Notes: generated by a model not told the origin, from the letters alone. Shown: positions 8,286 through 17,186, counted from the stretch's first letter. The stretch is DNA of 45,193 nucleotides from Bacteroidales bacterium (GCA_014860665.1 JACZJI010000087.1:1-45193), one strand, 5' to 3'. Translations and numbers: made by a program.

Positions 8286-9200
8286 ATGATAAGCATATTA
8301 TTAATTGCCATAGCTGCTCTGTTTTTTACAGGAATCATCAATAAAGTAAAAGCCAAAATAGGCGGCAGGAAAATGCCCTCTGTTTTTCAGCCAGTTTATG
8401 ATTTAATCCGGTTATTCAAAAAGGGTGCTGTTTATAGCAATACCACCAGCATTATTTTTAAGATAGCACCGTCAGTTTATTTAGCGAGTGTCTTTACTGC
8501 AATGCTATTTATTCCCATCGGGAATCTTCATAGTCTGCTCTCTTTTCATGGCGATTTTGTATTTTTTACCTACCTGCTCGGGATTGGAAAATTTATGATG
8601 ATTATTGCTGCCATGGATACAGGCAGCGGATTTGAAGGCATGGGCGCCAATAGGGAAGCTTTGTATTCGTTGTTGGTTGAACCAGCTTTTTTTATTCTGG
8701 CAGGTTCGGTAGCACTTTTCACCAACAATATTTCCTTTCAGGAATTATTTCTCCATTTGCACATGAGCAGTAATTTGTCTATTATCATTGGAATTGCCGC
8801 CATTTATGTACTCATGTATATTGCCATAGTAGAAAACTCAAGATTGCCGGTTGACGATCCAAAAACACACCTGGAACTGACCATGGTCCATGAAGTAATG
8901 GTTTTGGACAACAGCGGGTTTGATTTAGCATTGATCCACCTGGCCTCCTGGTTTAAATTTTCCATTTATGGTGCTATTATTTCAAATTTTCTGATCCAAG
9001 TACAGTGGCCAGTTTACGTTCAAATTTTGTCCTTCTTCTTTATACAGGCTGTATTTGCTTTTACAATCGGTATTCTGGAATCGTTCCGGGCCAGGAATAA
9101 AATGGAGAAAAATCCCCAGTGGATTATTATGCTTTCGGCCATTGCTATTGTTGTCTTTTTAACCGCATTGATCATCACAAACAAAATTATACTGCATTAA
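8286..9200 (+). CDS. hyfC: HyfC/NuoH-like membrane subunit of an Ehr-like complex
   Basis: A 304-residue NuoH-family protein, the membrane anchor that joins the soluble redox arm to the ion pumps. It has the family signatures PVYDLIRLFKKG near the N-terminus, GANREALYSLLVEPAFF mid-protein with conserved glutamates, and IVENSRLPVDDPKTHLELTM followed by HEVMVLDNSG. These acidic loops line the quinone-like cavity or coupling channel in complex I. They are retained here, so the coupling element looks functional even though the catalytic subunits are altered. It starts 1 bp after the previous stop. Confidence 0.85.
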   Translation: MISILLIAIAALFFTGIINKVKAKIGGRKMPSVFQPVYDLIRLFKKGAVYSNTTSIIFKIAPSVYLASVFTAMLFIPIGNLHSLLSFHGDFVFFTYLLGIGKFMMIIAAMDTGSGFEGMGANREALYSLLVEPAFFILAGSVALFTNNISFQELFLHLHMSSNLSIIIGIAAIYVLMYIAIVENSRLPVDDPKTHLELTMVHEVMVLDNSGFDLALIHLASWFKFSIYGAIISNFLIQVQWPVYVQILSFFFIQAVFAFTIGILESFRARNKMEKNPQWIIMLSAIAIVVFLTALIITNKIILH

Positions 9201-9201
9201 A

Positions 9202-9831
9202 ATGACAGATTTATTCATCACCTTTTATGCAATTACCCTCATCTATTTTGCCCTCTCTGAACGGGTAAAAAAATTCATTTGGTTGCTGGCTATCCAGGGA
9301 TTGATTTTATTTGGTGTGGTTTTTTTCAGTTTACATAAAATTGAATTGTTCGATTTCATTTTTATTCTTGTGGAGACTTTGCTGGTTAAATCTATCGTGG
9401 TTCCCTGGTTCTTAGATGAAGTTAGAAAACGTAATCATTTAAAACGAGAACACCAACCCTATATTCCTGTATTTTATTCCATTATCATTGTAGTGATCAG
9501 CTTGATAGTAAGTTTTATGCTGAGCGACTATCTGCATAACGACCAAATGCACACTCAGTATTTCACGGTTGCTTTTGCATCGATCATCTTCGGAATCTAT
9601 TTTATCATCATCCATAAAAATATCTTTTCACATGTGGTCGGTTACCTCATTATTGAAAACGGGATTTTCCTGCTTTCGCTGGCAGTGGGTAGTGCCATGC
9701 CTTTAATGGTAAACCTGGCGGTTTTGCTGGATGTCTTTATGGGAGTTTTGGTACTTGGGATTTTTATTAACCGGGTAGGGAACACTTTTAAAAGTGTGGA
9801 AGCCGGCAATTTATCCAAATTAAAAGATTAG
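9202..9831 (+). CDS. hyfE: HyfE-like membrane subunit of an Ehr-like complex
   Basis: A 209-residue protein with about six membrane helices. The N-terminal half includes LVETLLVKSIVVPWFLDEV and the second half has ENGIFLLSLAVGSAMPLMVNLAVLLD (shown in parts: ENGIFLL, then MPLMVNLAVLLDVF), which resembles the NuoK-like region of HyfE. In NuoK, glutamates in the membrane take part in ion transfer; E152-type residues of ENGIF may be the counterpart (inference). It sits between hyfC and hyfF homologues with 1 and 4 bp gaps, the order expected for hyf/ehr operons. Confidence 0.8.
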   Translation: MTDLFITFYAITLIYFALSERVKKFIWLLAIQGLILFGVVFFSLHKIELFDFIFILVETLLVKSIVVPWFLDEVRKRNHLKREHQPYIPVFYSIIIVVISLIVSFMLSDYLHNDQMHTQYFTVAFASIIFGIYFIIIHKNIFSHVVGYLIIENGIFLLSLAVGSAMPLMVNLAVLLDVFMGVLVLGIFINRVGNTFKSVEAGNLSKLKD

Positions 9832-9835
9832 TAAA

Positions 9836-11260
9836 ATGGTTCTTCTATTCATTATAGCATCCCTATTCTTCAGTCTTTCCATTTTCCTTTTCAGGAACAA
9901 AATCCTGACCCGCATTTTATCGGCAGCATATTTAATCCTGCTTGTCGCGTTAAGTATTTATGCTTATTTCCATGTAAATCAATATGATTCTGTCTATTAT
10001 AAATTTGATTCCCTGGGAATTTTACTGTCTTTTGTACTGTGTCTTTTAAGCATTCCGGCATTTTATCACAGCTATTTGTATTTAAAAAGGCACCAATCTT
10101 CCGAAAAGGACAAAGCAGTTTACTACGCTACTTTGATCATGTTTATTACCGCCATGACGAGCGCTTATTTTGCAGAAAACATTCCCCTGCTTTGGGTCAG
10201 TATCGAAGCAACTTCATTATTTGTTACGTTTTTGGTTTTTCACGATCATACGAAAAACGCACTGGAAGCAGCGTGGAAGTATCTGTTTGTTTCTTCTGTG
10301 GGACTGGCCGTTGCCTTTGGCGGGATTCTTTTTTTAAGTATTATCGCAAACCAAAGCGGCCTTACGAGTTTAAGTTTTGATAAGCTGCTATTGGTGGCCA
10401 AACATATGGACTTACTTTGGTTAAAAATCTCATTTCTGCTCATTTTCACCGGATTTTCAGTTAAGCTGAGCTTGTTCCCACTATTTGCTGTTGCGATTGA
10501 CGCAAAAACTATCGCACCTTCACCGGTCAATGCGTTAATGTCAACGGCATTAGTCAATGTTGGATTTGTAGGCATTTTCAGAATTTACATTATCCTTTCT
10601 CAAACAGAAGCAAAAGATTGGGCTCAGCACATTTTGCTGATTGCAGGAATTGTATCCATTTTCATCGCGACGATTCAGATTTTCAGAGTAAAACGGTTAA
10701 AACGCCTTTATGCTTTTTCATCGATGGAGCACATGGGAATTGTTGCTTTGGGGCTTGCTGCTGGCGGCATCGGCTATTATGCAGCAATACTTCAGCTGAT
10801 TTTTCATGCACTTGTAAAAGGTGGGTTATTCTTTCAAATCGGGCAAATCCGGCAACATTTTAAATCGCTTTGGCTGAAGGATTCCGGAAATTATTTCAAA
10901 ATAAATCCTGTTGGTAGTTTTGCCGTTATTTTAGGGTTAATTTCTATTTTGGCGATTCCACCTTCCGGATTGTTCATTAGTGAATTTTTAACTTTTAAAG
11001 CTTTGTTTACGGCGGGGCAATACATCGTTGTTATTTTTGCTTTGATACTTTTAACTGTTATCATTTACAATTTCGTGCACTTTTCTTTTCAGTTATTGTA
11101 TAACAAAATTCCTGATGAACTAGTTAATCAAAATATAAAGATCAATCCCTACGAGGCAATTTCTTCCTTTGCCCTTTTTGCACTGGTCATATTTTTGGGA
11201 TTCAACCCGCCCTTTTTCTTCACCGACTTAATTCATCAGGCCCTGACTGTTCTAAACTAA
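9836..11260 (+). CDS. hyfF: HyfF-like ion-translocating membrane subunit of an Ehr-like complex
   Basis: A 474-residue second antiporter-like subunit. The helix with the conserved acid (LLWVSIEATSLFVTFLVF) and the broken-helix region (KLSLFPLFAVAIDAKTIAPSPVNAL) are present. It differs from the first pump: the loop HSWLPHAHPAAPS is replaced by FAVAIDAKTIAPS, which is a HyfF feature. The later motif FSSMEHMGIVALG is typical of the family. It gives the complex a second ion channel. Translationally packed between hyfE (4 bp) and the large subunit (6 bp). Confidence 0.83.
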   Translation: MVLLFIIASLFFSLSIFLFRNKILTRILSAAYLILLVALSIYAYFHVNQYDSVYYKFDSLGILLSFVLCLLSIPAFYHSYLYLKRHQSSEKDKAVYYATLIMFITAMTSAYFAENIPLLWVSIEATSLFVTFLVFHDHTKNALEAAWKYLFVSSVGLAVAFGGILFLSIIANQSGLTSLSFDKLLLVAKHMDLLWLKISFLLIFTGFSVKLSLFPLFAVAIDAKTIAPSPVNALMSTALVNVGFVGIFRIYIILSQTEAKDWAQHILLIAGIVSIFIATIQIFRVKRLKRLYAFSSMEHMGIVALGLAAGGIGYYAAILQLIFHALVKGGLFFQIGQIRQHFKSLWLKDSGNYFKINPVGSFAVILGLISILAIPPSGLFISEFLTFKALFTAGQYIVVIFALILLTVIIYNFVHFSFQLLYNKIPDELVNQNIKINPYEAISSFALFALVIFLGFNPPFFFTDLIHQALTVLN

Positions 11261-11266
11261 TCCGTT

Positions 11267-12784
11267 ATGCAAACAGACAACATCCTCAGAATTAAAAACA
11301 ACAGCTCGGTTGATTTATCGGAAATCATCATTTTGAGCTATGAAGCATTTTCGGAAGCCGCAATTCAGTTGTTGAAAGAAGAACAAAATCACTGCGTTTC
11401 ATACTTTGCCTATCGGAAAGAAAACGACTTGCAATTTTTAATGGCTGTCGCCGATGATAATCACCATGATATAGCCATTATATCACACCTATTAAAAGAT
11501 GGTGAAACACAGGCTTTGGAGTCGCTGACCCCAGCCATTTTTGCCCTGCACATTTTTGAAAGGGAAATTCACGAAAACTTCGGCGTTGACTTTATAAATC
11601 ATCCCTGGCTAAAACCGGTGCGGTTTTCCCACGACCGTTTCAACCAAAATTCAACCATCAACAACTATCCTTTTTATTCCATAAAAAGCCATGAGCTTCA
11701 TGAAGTAGGGGTCGGCCCCATCCATGCCGGAGTGATTGAACCCGGCCACTTCCGTTTTACTTGCAATGGTGAAAATGTGTTGCACCTGGAAATTCAGCTG
11801 GGGTGGCAACACCGCGGAGTAGAACCTTTATTCCTGAAAAAGAACAATCTGCAGCGCAACCTTTTAGCTGAAAACATAGCCGGAGATACGGTTATCGGGC
11901 ACACCTGGACGTTTGCACAAACCATGGAGACTTTGGCAGGAATTACTGTAACAGAGCAAACACAGATGGAAAGAGCTCTGGCTTTGGAACTGGAAAGAAT
12001 GGCCATTCATACGGGCGATATTGGTGCCTTATGTGTGGATGCAGCCTACCATTTAGGAGCTCAGGTTTTTGGTATCCTGAGAACGGCCATTATCAATTTT
12101 ACCCAATCCTGGTGCGGTAATCGTTTTGGAAAAAGTTTAATACGACTGGGAGGCACATATTTCCCTTTTACAGAAGAATTAAAACAGGACTTGCTGCAGA
12201 TTTTAGCCAGGTATGAGAAACAATTTTTGGAAATGTCTCATCTGACTTATCGCTTACCCAGTGTCCAAAATCGTTTTGATTTTGTAGGAAACATTACTAC
12301 TCAACAAGCACGATTGTTAGGAACTGTAGGATTATCGGCTCGCATGTCTCAGGTTGTTAGAGATATTAGGGTCTCACATCCGGCTTATGCGTATCAGAGA
12401 TTTCCTTATGAAACCATGGTGGCTGAAAAAGGAGATGTTTTCGCCCGGTTTTTATTGAAACGAAAAGAAATCAAACGCTCCATCGCCTGGATAAGAAATT
12501 TGATGGAACACTTCAGTTTTGATGCTTCTCAAACTAAGAAACCCGTTTACAATTTAAGATTGAAACCCAACCATTTTGCCCTTTCTTTAACCGAAGGCTG
12601 GAGGGGTGAAATATGCCATTGTGCCTTGACAGACCAAAACGGTGCGCTGAAACATTACAAAATTAAAGACCCGTCTATGCACAACTGGAAATCTTTGGAG
12701 CTTTCACTGCGAAATCTGGAAATTTCAGACTTCCCCATCAATAATAAAAGTTATAATCTCAGTTATTGCGGCCACGACTTGTAA
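11267..12784 (+). CDS. Large catalytic-type subunit of an Ehr-like complex, lacking [NiFe] ligands
   Basis: A 505-residue fusion like HycE/HyfG. Residues 1-120 are NuoC-like (ending HIFEREIHENFGVDF) and 140-505 are NuoD/[NiFe]-large-subunit-like (HRGVE at 182-186). In HycE the first nickel motif reads DRVCGICGFAHS. The aligned stretch here is ENIAGDTVIGHT (202-213), so both cysteines are replaced (A205, T208), while the neighbouring glycine (G206) and H212 remain. The C-terminal nickel motif DPCxxC is also absent; the protein ends YNLSYCGHDL. It therefore cannot bind a normal NiFe centre. This is the defining trait of energy-converting-hydrogenase-related (Ehr) complexes. The reaction it performs is unknown; a quinone-like or other redox partner, or a purely conformational role, are both open. 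Confidence 0.85.
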   Translation: MQTDNILRIKNNSSVDLSEIIILSYEAFSEAAIQLLKEEQNHCVSYFAYRKENDLQFLMAVADDNHHDIAIISHLLKDGETQALESLTPAIFALHIFEREIHENFGVDFINHPWLKPVRFSHDRFNQNSTINNYPFYSIKSHELHEVGVGPIHAGVIEPGHFRFTCNGENVLHLEIQLGWQHRGVEPLFLKKNNLQRNLLAENIAGDTVIGHTWTFAQTMETLAGITVTEQTQMERALALELERMAIHTGDIGALCVDAAYHLGAQVFGILRTAIINFTQSWCGNRFGKSLIRLGGTYFPFTEELKQDLLQILARYEKQFLEMSHLTYRLPSVQNRFDFVGNITTQQARLLGTVGLSARMSQVVRDIRVSHPAYAYQRFPYETMVAEKGDVFARFLLKRKEIKRSIAWIRNLMEHFSFDASQTKKPVYNLRLKPNHFALSLTEGWRGEICHCALTDQNGALKHYKIKDPSMHNWKSLELSLRNLEISDFPINNKSYNLSYCGHDL

Positions 12785-12794
12785 AAGCTAACTT

Positions 12795-13544
12795 ATGATT
12801 GAAGAAATAAAAATACTCATCCATAACGGCAGACAGTACATTCCCGATTTGAGGAATGCAAAACTGAAATCGCCTTTCCGCGGTCGTCCTGAAATAAGTA
12901 CTGCCAAATTAGATGAACAAGCCCTTGCCGCAGTTTGTCCCTTAGGGGCAATATACTTAAATCCGGTCCGCCTAGATATGGGGAAATGTGCTTTTTGCGG
13001 AGAGTGTGCTTTTGCCTTTCCCGAAAAAATCAAATTTACAACTGACTTTCGGATTTCATCAAACAAGAGGGAAGACCTGATTGTGAAAGAAGGAGATTCT
13101 CATGAAATCCGGGTTGACGAAAGCAGCATCCGGCCCGAAATAAAAAAGATATTTTCAAAGTCACTAAAGCTGAGACAGGTTTCTGCCGGAGGAGACAATT
13201 CCTGCGAAACGGAACTGGGAGCCTGCGGCAACGCCAATTTTGACATGGGACGTTTCGGAATAGAATTTACAGCATCACCCCGACATGCCGACGGCATTGT
13301 GGTGACAGGACCCATCAGTGAAAACATGGCCGAACCGTTACAAATTGCCTGGGAAGCCATTCCTGAACCCAAGATCTTTGTGCTTTGCGGAGTGGATGCT
13401 ATCAGCGGTGGAATTTTTGCCGATAGTCCAGCTATCAACAGAAGCTTCCTTGAAAAAGTTCATGTGGATTTATTCATCCCCGGAAATCCCTCACATCCAT
13501 TGACGATCATCAATGGACTGCTGGACTTAACAAGAAGTAAGTAA
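12795..13544 (+). CDS. Fused ferredoxin-like and NuoB/HyfI-like small subunit with altered Fe-S ligands
   Basis: A 249-residue fusion. Residues 25-85 derive from a two-cluster ferredoxin (HyfH/HycF type) but keep only C48 (CPLGAI), C65, C68 and C71; the other four positions are lost and F75 replaces the last cysteine. The four left are exactly the set for one [4Fe-4S] cluster. Residues 125-249 are HyfI/NuoB-like (RFGIEFTASPRHAD, VVTGPISENM). The proximal-cluster cysteines are mostly gone: the first is missing, the second is C137, the third is D201 (GVDA for GDCA), the fourth is N231 (PGNP for PGCP). Extra cysteines C144 and C198 lie close in sequence. Last gene of the six-gene operon, 10 bp after the large subunit. 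Confidence 0.83.
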   Translation: MIEEIKILIHNGRQYIPDLRNAKLKSPFRGRPEISTAKLDEQALAAVCPLGAIYLNPVRLDMGKCAFCGECAFAFPEKIKFTTDFRISSNKREDLIVKEGDSHEIRVDESSIRPEIKKIFSKSLKLRQVSAGGDNSCETELGACGNANFDMGRFGIEFTASPRHADGIVVTGPISENMAEPLQIAWEAIPEPKIFVLCGVDAISGGIFADSPAINRSFLEKVHVDLFIPGNPSHPLTIINGLLDLTRSK

Positions 13545-13588
13545 TCCTGATGCTAAGCGATTTCGAAACTTTTTGGGACCGGCCATCC

Positions 13589-14125
13589 TTACTCCATCAG
13601 CACCTGAACCTTGGGAACCACATCTTCCTCTACACGGATGTTAAAACTTTTGGTAATCGTCTGACCGTTTAGGAATTGCATTCCGGCAACATAGTTGCGC
13701 ATGAAATGCTCGTAAGGGTCTTCTTTCGGATCTTTTGGCGGAGGACATTTTTTGACTGAAATCGGAACCTTTATTCTGATTGGTTCCGCATATACTTTCC
13801 CGTTGGTTGACGACAATCCTCTACCGGTAGCATTTATAAAACGAAAATGTGCAAAAGCGTTTTTTTCATTTCTGATTAAATTCGGAACAGCCACAGGAAA
13901 GACCCTTATCATATCTCCACCCACATTGGTTAGTGTAACTGTAATTCGGTAAAAATCTTCTCCTTTCTTTTCTTTACGTTTCATGGTCAGGTAACTTGCA
14001 TCAATCCCATTGATGTTTGTTGTTTTTCCTTCCTGTAATTCAACATAGCCCTGGGCATTTGAAATTCCGGTACCAAAAACCAGAAATATAAAAAGATAGG
14101 AAATAAAGAATTTTTTCATATCCAA
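13589..14125 (-). CDS. Secreted protein of unknown function
   Basis: A 178-residue protein with a Sec signal peptide (MKKFF, hydrophobic core, cleavage probably after SNA-Q, residues 24-25). The mature part is rich in beta strands, with ITVTLTNVGGDMIRVFPVAV and later PIRIKVPISVKKCPPPKDPKED. A proline/lysine loop with one cysteine separates two halves. I do not recognise the family; the strand pattern resembles an immunoglobulin-like fold of an exported protein (inference). The third residue (ATG at 14119) is an equally good start. Convergent with the Ehr-like operon (44 bp between stops). Confidence 0.55.
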   Translation of the reverse strand: MDMKKFFISYLFIFLVFGTGISNAQGYVELQEGKTTNINGIDASYLTMKRKEKKGEDFYRITVTLTNVGGDMIRVFPVAVPNLIRNEKNAFAHFRFINATGRGLSSTNGKVYAEPIRIKVPISVKKCPPPKDPKEDPYEHFMRNYVAGMQFLNGQTITKSFNIRVEEDVVPKVQVLME

Positions 14126-14466
14126 TACTGTTTGATGTTTATTATTAAATTAACCACAAATAGGAATTGCCAACTTATAACTGATTAATAGCAATTTCGA
14201 ACAAATTTAAACGCTTTTTTTACAAATCAAAGTGATAAACGGGCTGACACGTTTCCCCGAATCATAGAAAAATCACAAAAAGTAAACGGAGAGGCCTACC
14301 GACGGAAGAGACAGACGGTTGAAATTTTCTTATCATTAAATTTTTCCGTTTATGATTTTCATCGCATACTACCATGAACAGCGAGAAATCTTATTTTTGT
14401 TAGTCTATATAAAAAAGACAAAGAAACTTTTCAAATTATAAACTACCCGATAAAGCTATTTAAAAT
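14126..14466. other. Gene-free divergent region
   Basis: AT-rich region between two divergent genes, so it should hold both promoters. On the plus strand TATTTTTG at 14392-14399 fits a -7 box for the gene at 14467, but no TTG lies at the right distance. I see no RNA gene or repeat. Confidence 0.4.
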
Positions 14467-15621
14467 ATGAGAAATCCTAAATTTCTTATTTTCTTTTCAA
14501 TTATCCTGATACTTTACGCAAGCATCAATTATTACATTCTGCACCGCGGACTTTCCCTATTGGAAAAAGGAAACCCCTGGAGGACATTCCTGACAATCTG
14601 CATTGTGATCTTTGCAGTCTCCTTCATTGCCGGTCGGTTTCTTGAAAGAAGAATGATCAACCCGTTTTCGGCCACTGTGGTTTGGGTGGGAGCATTCTGG
14701 CTGGCGTTTATGGTCTATATTCTGCTCCAGCTGATTTTGATTGACTTCGTTGGCCTGTTGGATCACTGGTTTCGATTCCTGCCTTCTTTTGTCCATGCGA
14801 ATCCCGCGACAACAAGAAAAATTCTTGGAATAGCAGTGGTTGCGATCAGCTCTGTAGTAGTGATTGCAGGCCACCTTAACACCTGGTTCCCTAAAATTAA
14901 AAATCTGGATATTGCAATCCATAAAAGAGCCGGAAACCTGAAAAGGCTGAACATTGTTGCTTTTTCGGATGTTCACCTGGGTACGTTGATAGAAAAACGG
15001 CATCTGGCGGGCATTGTAAAAAAAGTAAATGAGCTAAAACCGGATATTATCCTGATCGCCGGTGACATTATTGATGAAGACATCAACCCGGTCATCCACA
15101 GCAATGTGGGAGAAACGCTCAAACAGCTGCAGGCAAAATACGGCGTTTATGCCGTGACCGGAAACCATGAATATATCGGTGGTGCGGCAAAAGCAAAACA
15201 ATATCTTACGAACCACGGAATTCAGTTACTCAACGACACTGCCGTGCTAATTGACCATAGCTTTTATGTGGCGGGACGAGAAGATCTCATGAAGAACCAA
15301 TCGGGACATAAAAGGAAACTGCTGGTTGAAATCACGGAAAATCTTCAAAAAGAACTTCCTTTAATTTTGATGGATCATCAACCATTCCGCCTGGAGCAGG
15401 CGGCTGAAAACGGTGTCGATCTGCAGCTTTCCGGACATACACATCACGGACAGTTGTGGCCCTTCAACTACATCACCAATCTGGTTTATGAAAAAAGCTG
15501 GGGCTATCTCGAAAAAGGGAACACACATTATTATGTCTCCTGCGGCGTCGGCGGCTGGGGACCACCCATCCGGACTGTTAGCCGGCCCGAAATCTTAAAC
15601 ATCAATCTTCATTTTGACTAA
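14467..15621 (+). CDS. Membrane-anchored metallophosphoesterase (YkuE/YaeI-like)
   Basis: A 384-residue protein. The first 150 residues form four hydrophobic helices (about 7-25, 38-57, 68-92 and 118-138). A calcineurin-type phosphoesterase domain follows. All metal-binding motifs are present: FSDVHLG, AGDIIDE, TGNHEY, LMDHQP and SGHTHHGQLWP. Related proteins act on membrane or cell-wall lipid phosphates, or on cyclic nucleotides. The domain is expected on the inner membrane surface, side unknown. It is followed 11 bp later by a DsrE-family gene and then a flavin-reductase gene on the same strand, but the three functions have no obvious link. Confidence 0.82.
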   Translation: MRNPKFLIFFSIILILYASINYYILHRGLSLLEKGNPWRTFLTICIVIFAVSFIAGRFLERRMINPFSATVVWVGAFWLAFMVYILLQLILIDFVGLLDHWFRFLPSFVHANPATTRKILGIAVVAISSVVVIAGHLNTWFPKIKNLDIAIHKRAGNLKRLNIVAFSDVHLGTLIEKRHLAGIVKKVNELKPDIILIAGDIIDEDINPVIHSNVGETLKQLQAKYGVYAVTGNHEYIGGAAKAKQYLTNHGIQLLNDTAVLIDHSFYVAGREDLMKNQSGHKRKLLVEITENLQKELPLILMDHQPFRLEQAAENGVDLQLSGHTHHGQLWPFNYITNLVYEKSWGYLEKGNTHYYVSCGVGGWGPPIRTVSRPEILNINLHFD

Positions 15622-15632
15622 AATTTATAATC

Positions 15633-15977
15633 ATGGAATCACAAGATAAACTCTTCATACTCTGGACCAGCGGAGAAAAACTCACTTTCGACGAAATGGT
15701 CTTTATGTACGCATATAACAGCATGAAACACCAATGGTGGAAAGAAATTACGCTGATCATCTGGGGTGCTGCAACCGATTTGGCAGGAAAAGACACCAGC
15801 GTTCAGCACAAATTGAAAAAAATGCATGATGCGGGTATAGAAATCACAGCTTGCAAAGCTTGCGCAGATGATTTAAAATACACGGAAACGCTCGAAAAAC
15901 TGGGCATCGAAGTAAAATACTGGGGTACACCCCTGACCGAAGTGCTTAAATCAGATGCCAAACTCATCACCATTTAA
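15633..15977 (+). CDS. DsrE-family protein
   Basis: A 114-residue protein with the DsrE/DsrF-like fold: an N-terminal strand and helix (KLFILWTSGEKLTFDEMVFMYAY, quoted in part as KLFILWTSGE), a central IIWGAATDLAG segment and the short motif ITACKACADDL with C-x2-C. DsrE-type proteins carry sulfur as persulfide on a cysteine or bind small ligands. The CxxC pair makes a redox or sulfur-transfer role possible (inference). Cytosolic. It may be translated with the downstream flavin-reductase gene. Confidence 0.7.
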   Translation: MESQDKLFILWTSGEKLTFDEMVFMYAYNSMKHQWWKEITLIIWGAATDLAGKDTSVQHKLKKMHDAGIEITACKACADDLKYTETLEKLGIEVKYWGTPLTEVLKSDAKLITI

Positions 15978-15990
15978 TGACAAAAACACA

Positions 15991-16518
15991 ATGGAAAGTT
16001 TACAGAATATTCCTCCTGTTGAATTTTTGACACGTATCAATCATTTGTTCGACAAACAATGGTTTTTGCTGACGTGCGGCGATTTTGAAACACATCATTT
16101 CAACACCATGACTATCTCGTGGGGTTCACTGGGCGTCATGTGGAACAAACCTTTTGCCATGGTGGTAGTGCGACCAACACGATATACCTATGGGTTCATG
16201 AACCAGTATGATGATTTTACACTGTCAGCTTTTCCGAAACAGTATCATAAAGATCTTTCGCTGCTGGGAAGTATCTCAGGAAGAGACTCCGATAAAATTG
16301 CGAAAACGAAATTGCATCCGGCAGCTGCCGAAACTGTCAAATCTCCCTCTTTCGCAGAAGCATCGCTTATCATGGAATGCAAAAAGATTTACTGGGATGA
16401 TATGAAACCGGAACATTTTCTGAACCCATCCATTTTCAAACATTACAATAATCATGATGAGCACCGCATCTATTTCGGGGAGGTAATGAACATCAGGGGA
16501 ACTTCAGAATTTCTGTAA
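15991..16518 (+). CDS. Flavin-reductase-like FMN-binding split-barrel protein
   Basis: A 175-residue protein of the flavin reductase-like domain family. The signature run FNTMTISWGSLGVMWNKPFA, then VVVRPTRYTYGF and FTLSAFPKQYHKDLSLLG, matches the FMN-binding face of the fold. These proteins use NAD(P)H to reduce flavin or act as FMN-dependent oxidoreductases. An upstream in-frame ATG at 15955 would overlap the DsrE gene; I chose 15991 because conserved sequence starts only after it and it lies 13 bp after the DsrE stop. Confidence 0.75.
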   Translation: MESLQNIPPVEFLTRINHLFDKQWFLLTCGDFETHHFNTMTISWGSLGVMWNKPFAMVVVRPTRYTYGFMNQYDDFTLSAFPKQYHKDLSLLGSISGRDSDKIAKTKLHPAAAETVKSPSFAEASLIMECKKIYWDDMKPEHFLNPSIFKHYNNHDEHRIYFGEVMNIRGTSEFL

Positions 16519-16526
16519 GCTCTTTT

Positions 16527-17186
16527 CTACCGGATATCGAAAACGGATCGGTCTACTTCAGCAAAATCTTTGATGATCTTGTGATTCCACTTGCTGTAAT
16601 CCCTGTCATCTGATCTCACAATAATGATTTCTCCTGCTTTGACATTTTCAGCAGCTTTGATACCCGGCTCAGAATCTTCAAAAATCAGAACTTCATCGTT
16701 CTTGAGTCCCAGTACCTTTAAAGCTTCCTGAAAAATCTGAGGATCGGGTTTGCTCTTGATGGAACCATTACTGTAAATGACCTTCGAGATGTCGAAATAA
16801 TCCTCCAAACCCAAATACCGGAAGTAGAAGTCAACGTTATGGAAATCGGAGCCAGTTGCAATGGTGAACGGGATATTATTTTCCTTTAGAAATTTAAAAA
16901 GGTCCACACTTCCGCTTGCCAACTGTAGTTTTTGCTCCAGGCACAACTCCTGATACATATCTTCCTTTTCGATGCTCAATCTCTTGATCTCATCAGGAGA
17001 TAATTTCTCAGGATATATCCGATCCAGAATATATTCGTTATTCCTGCCGTGGATGATGTCATCCTTTTCTGCTTCATTTATATTCAATCCGTATTTGTCA
17101 AGAAAGATATCCCAGGCCTGGTAATGCAATTCCGTATCCCAGAATAATGTTCCGTTAAAGTCGAAAATAACGCCTTTAATTTTCAT
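16527..17186 (-). CDS. HAD-family phosphatase (beta-phosphoglucomutase-like), with DxN motif
   Basis: A 219-residue haloacid dehalogenase hydrolase of the beta-phosphoglucomutase-like subgroup with a helical cap (about 15-80). Motif I is FDFNGTLFWDTE: the nucleophile D9 is present, but the usual acid/base aspartate two residues later is N11. Motif II is IATGSD, the conserved lysine lies in SIKSKPDP, and motif III is IFEDSEPGIKAA. Such enzymes remove phosphate from small metabolites or isomerise sugar phosphates. The N11 change argues against mutase-type chemistry. Convergent with the flavin-reductase gene. Confidence 0.75.
   Translation of the reverse strand: MKIKGVIFDFNGTLFWDTELHYQAWDIFLDKYGLNINEAEKDDIIHGRNNEYILDRIYPEKLSPDEIKRLSIEKEDMYQELCLEQKLQLASGSVDLFKFLKENNIPFTIATGSDFHNVDFYFRYLGLEDYFDISKVIYSNGSIKSKPDPQIFQEALKVLGLKNDEVLIFEDSEPGIKAAENVKAGEIIIVRSDDRDYSKWNHKIIKDFAEVDRSVFDIR

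Noticed and set aside
6299..13544. A functional hydrogen-producing group 4 hydrogenase or a NADH complex I
   Set aside because: No nickel ligands and no DPCxxC; no NuoE/F/G and no HyfA/J or formate dehydrogenase genes in the window.
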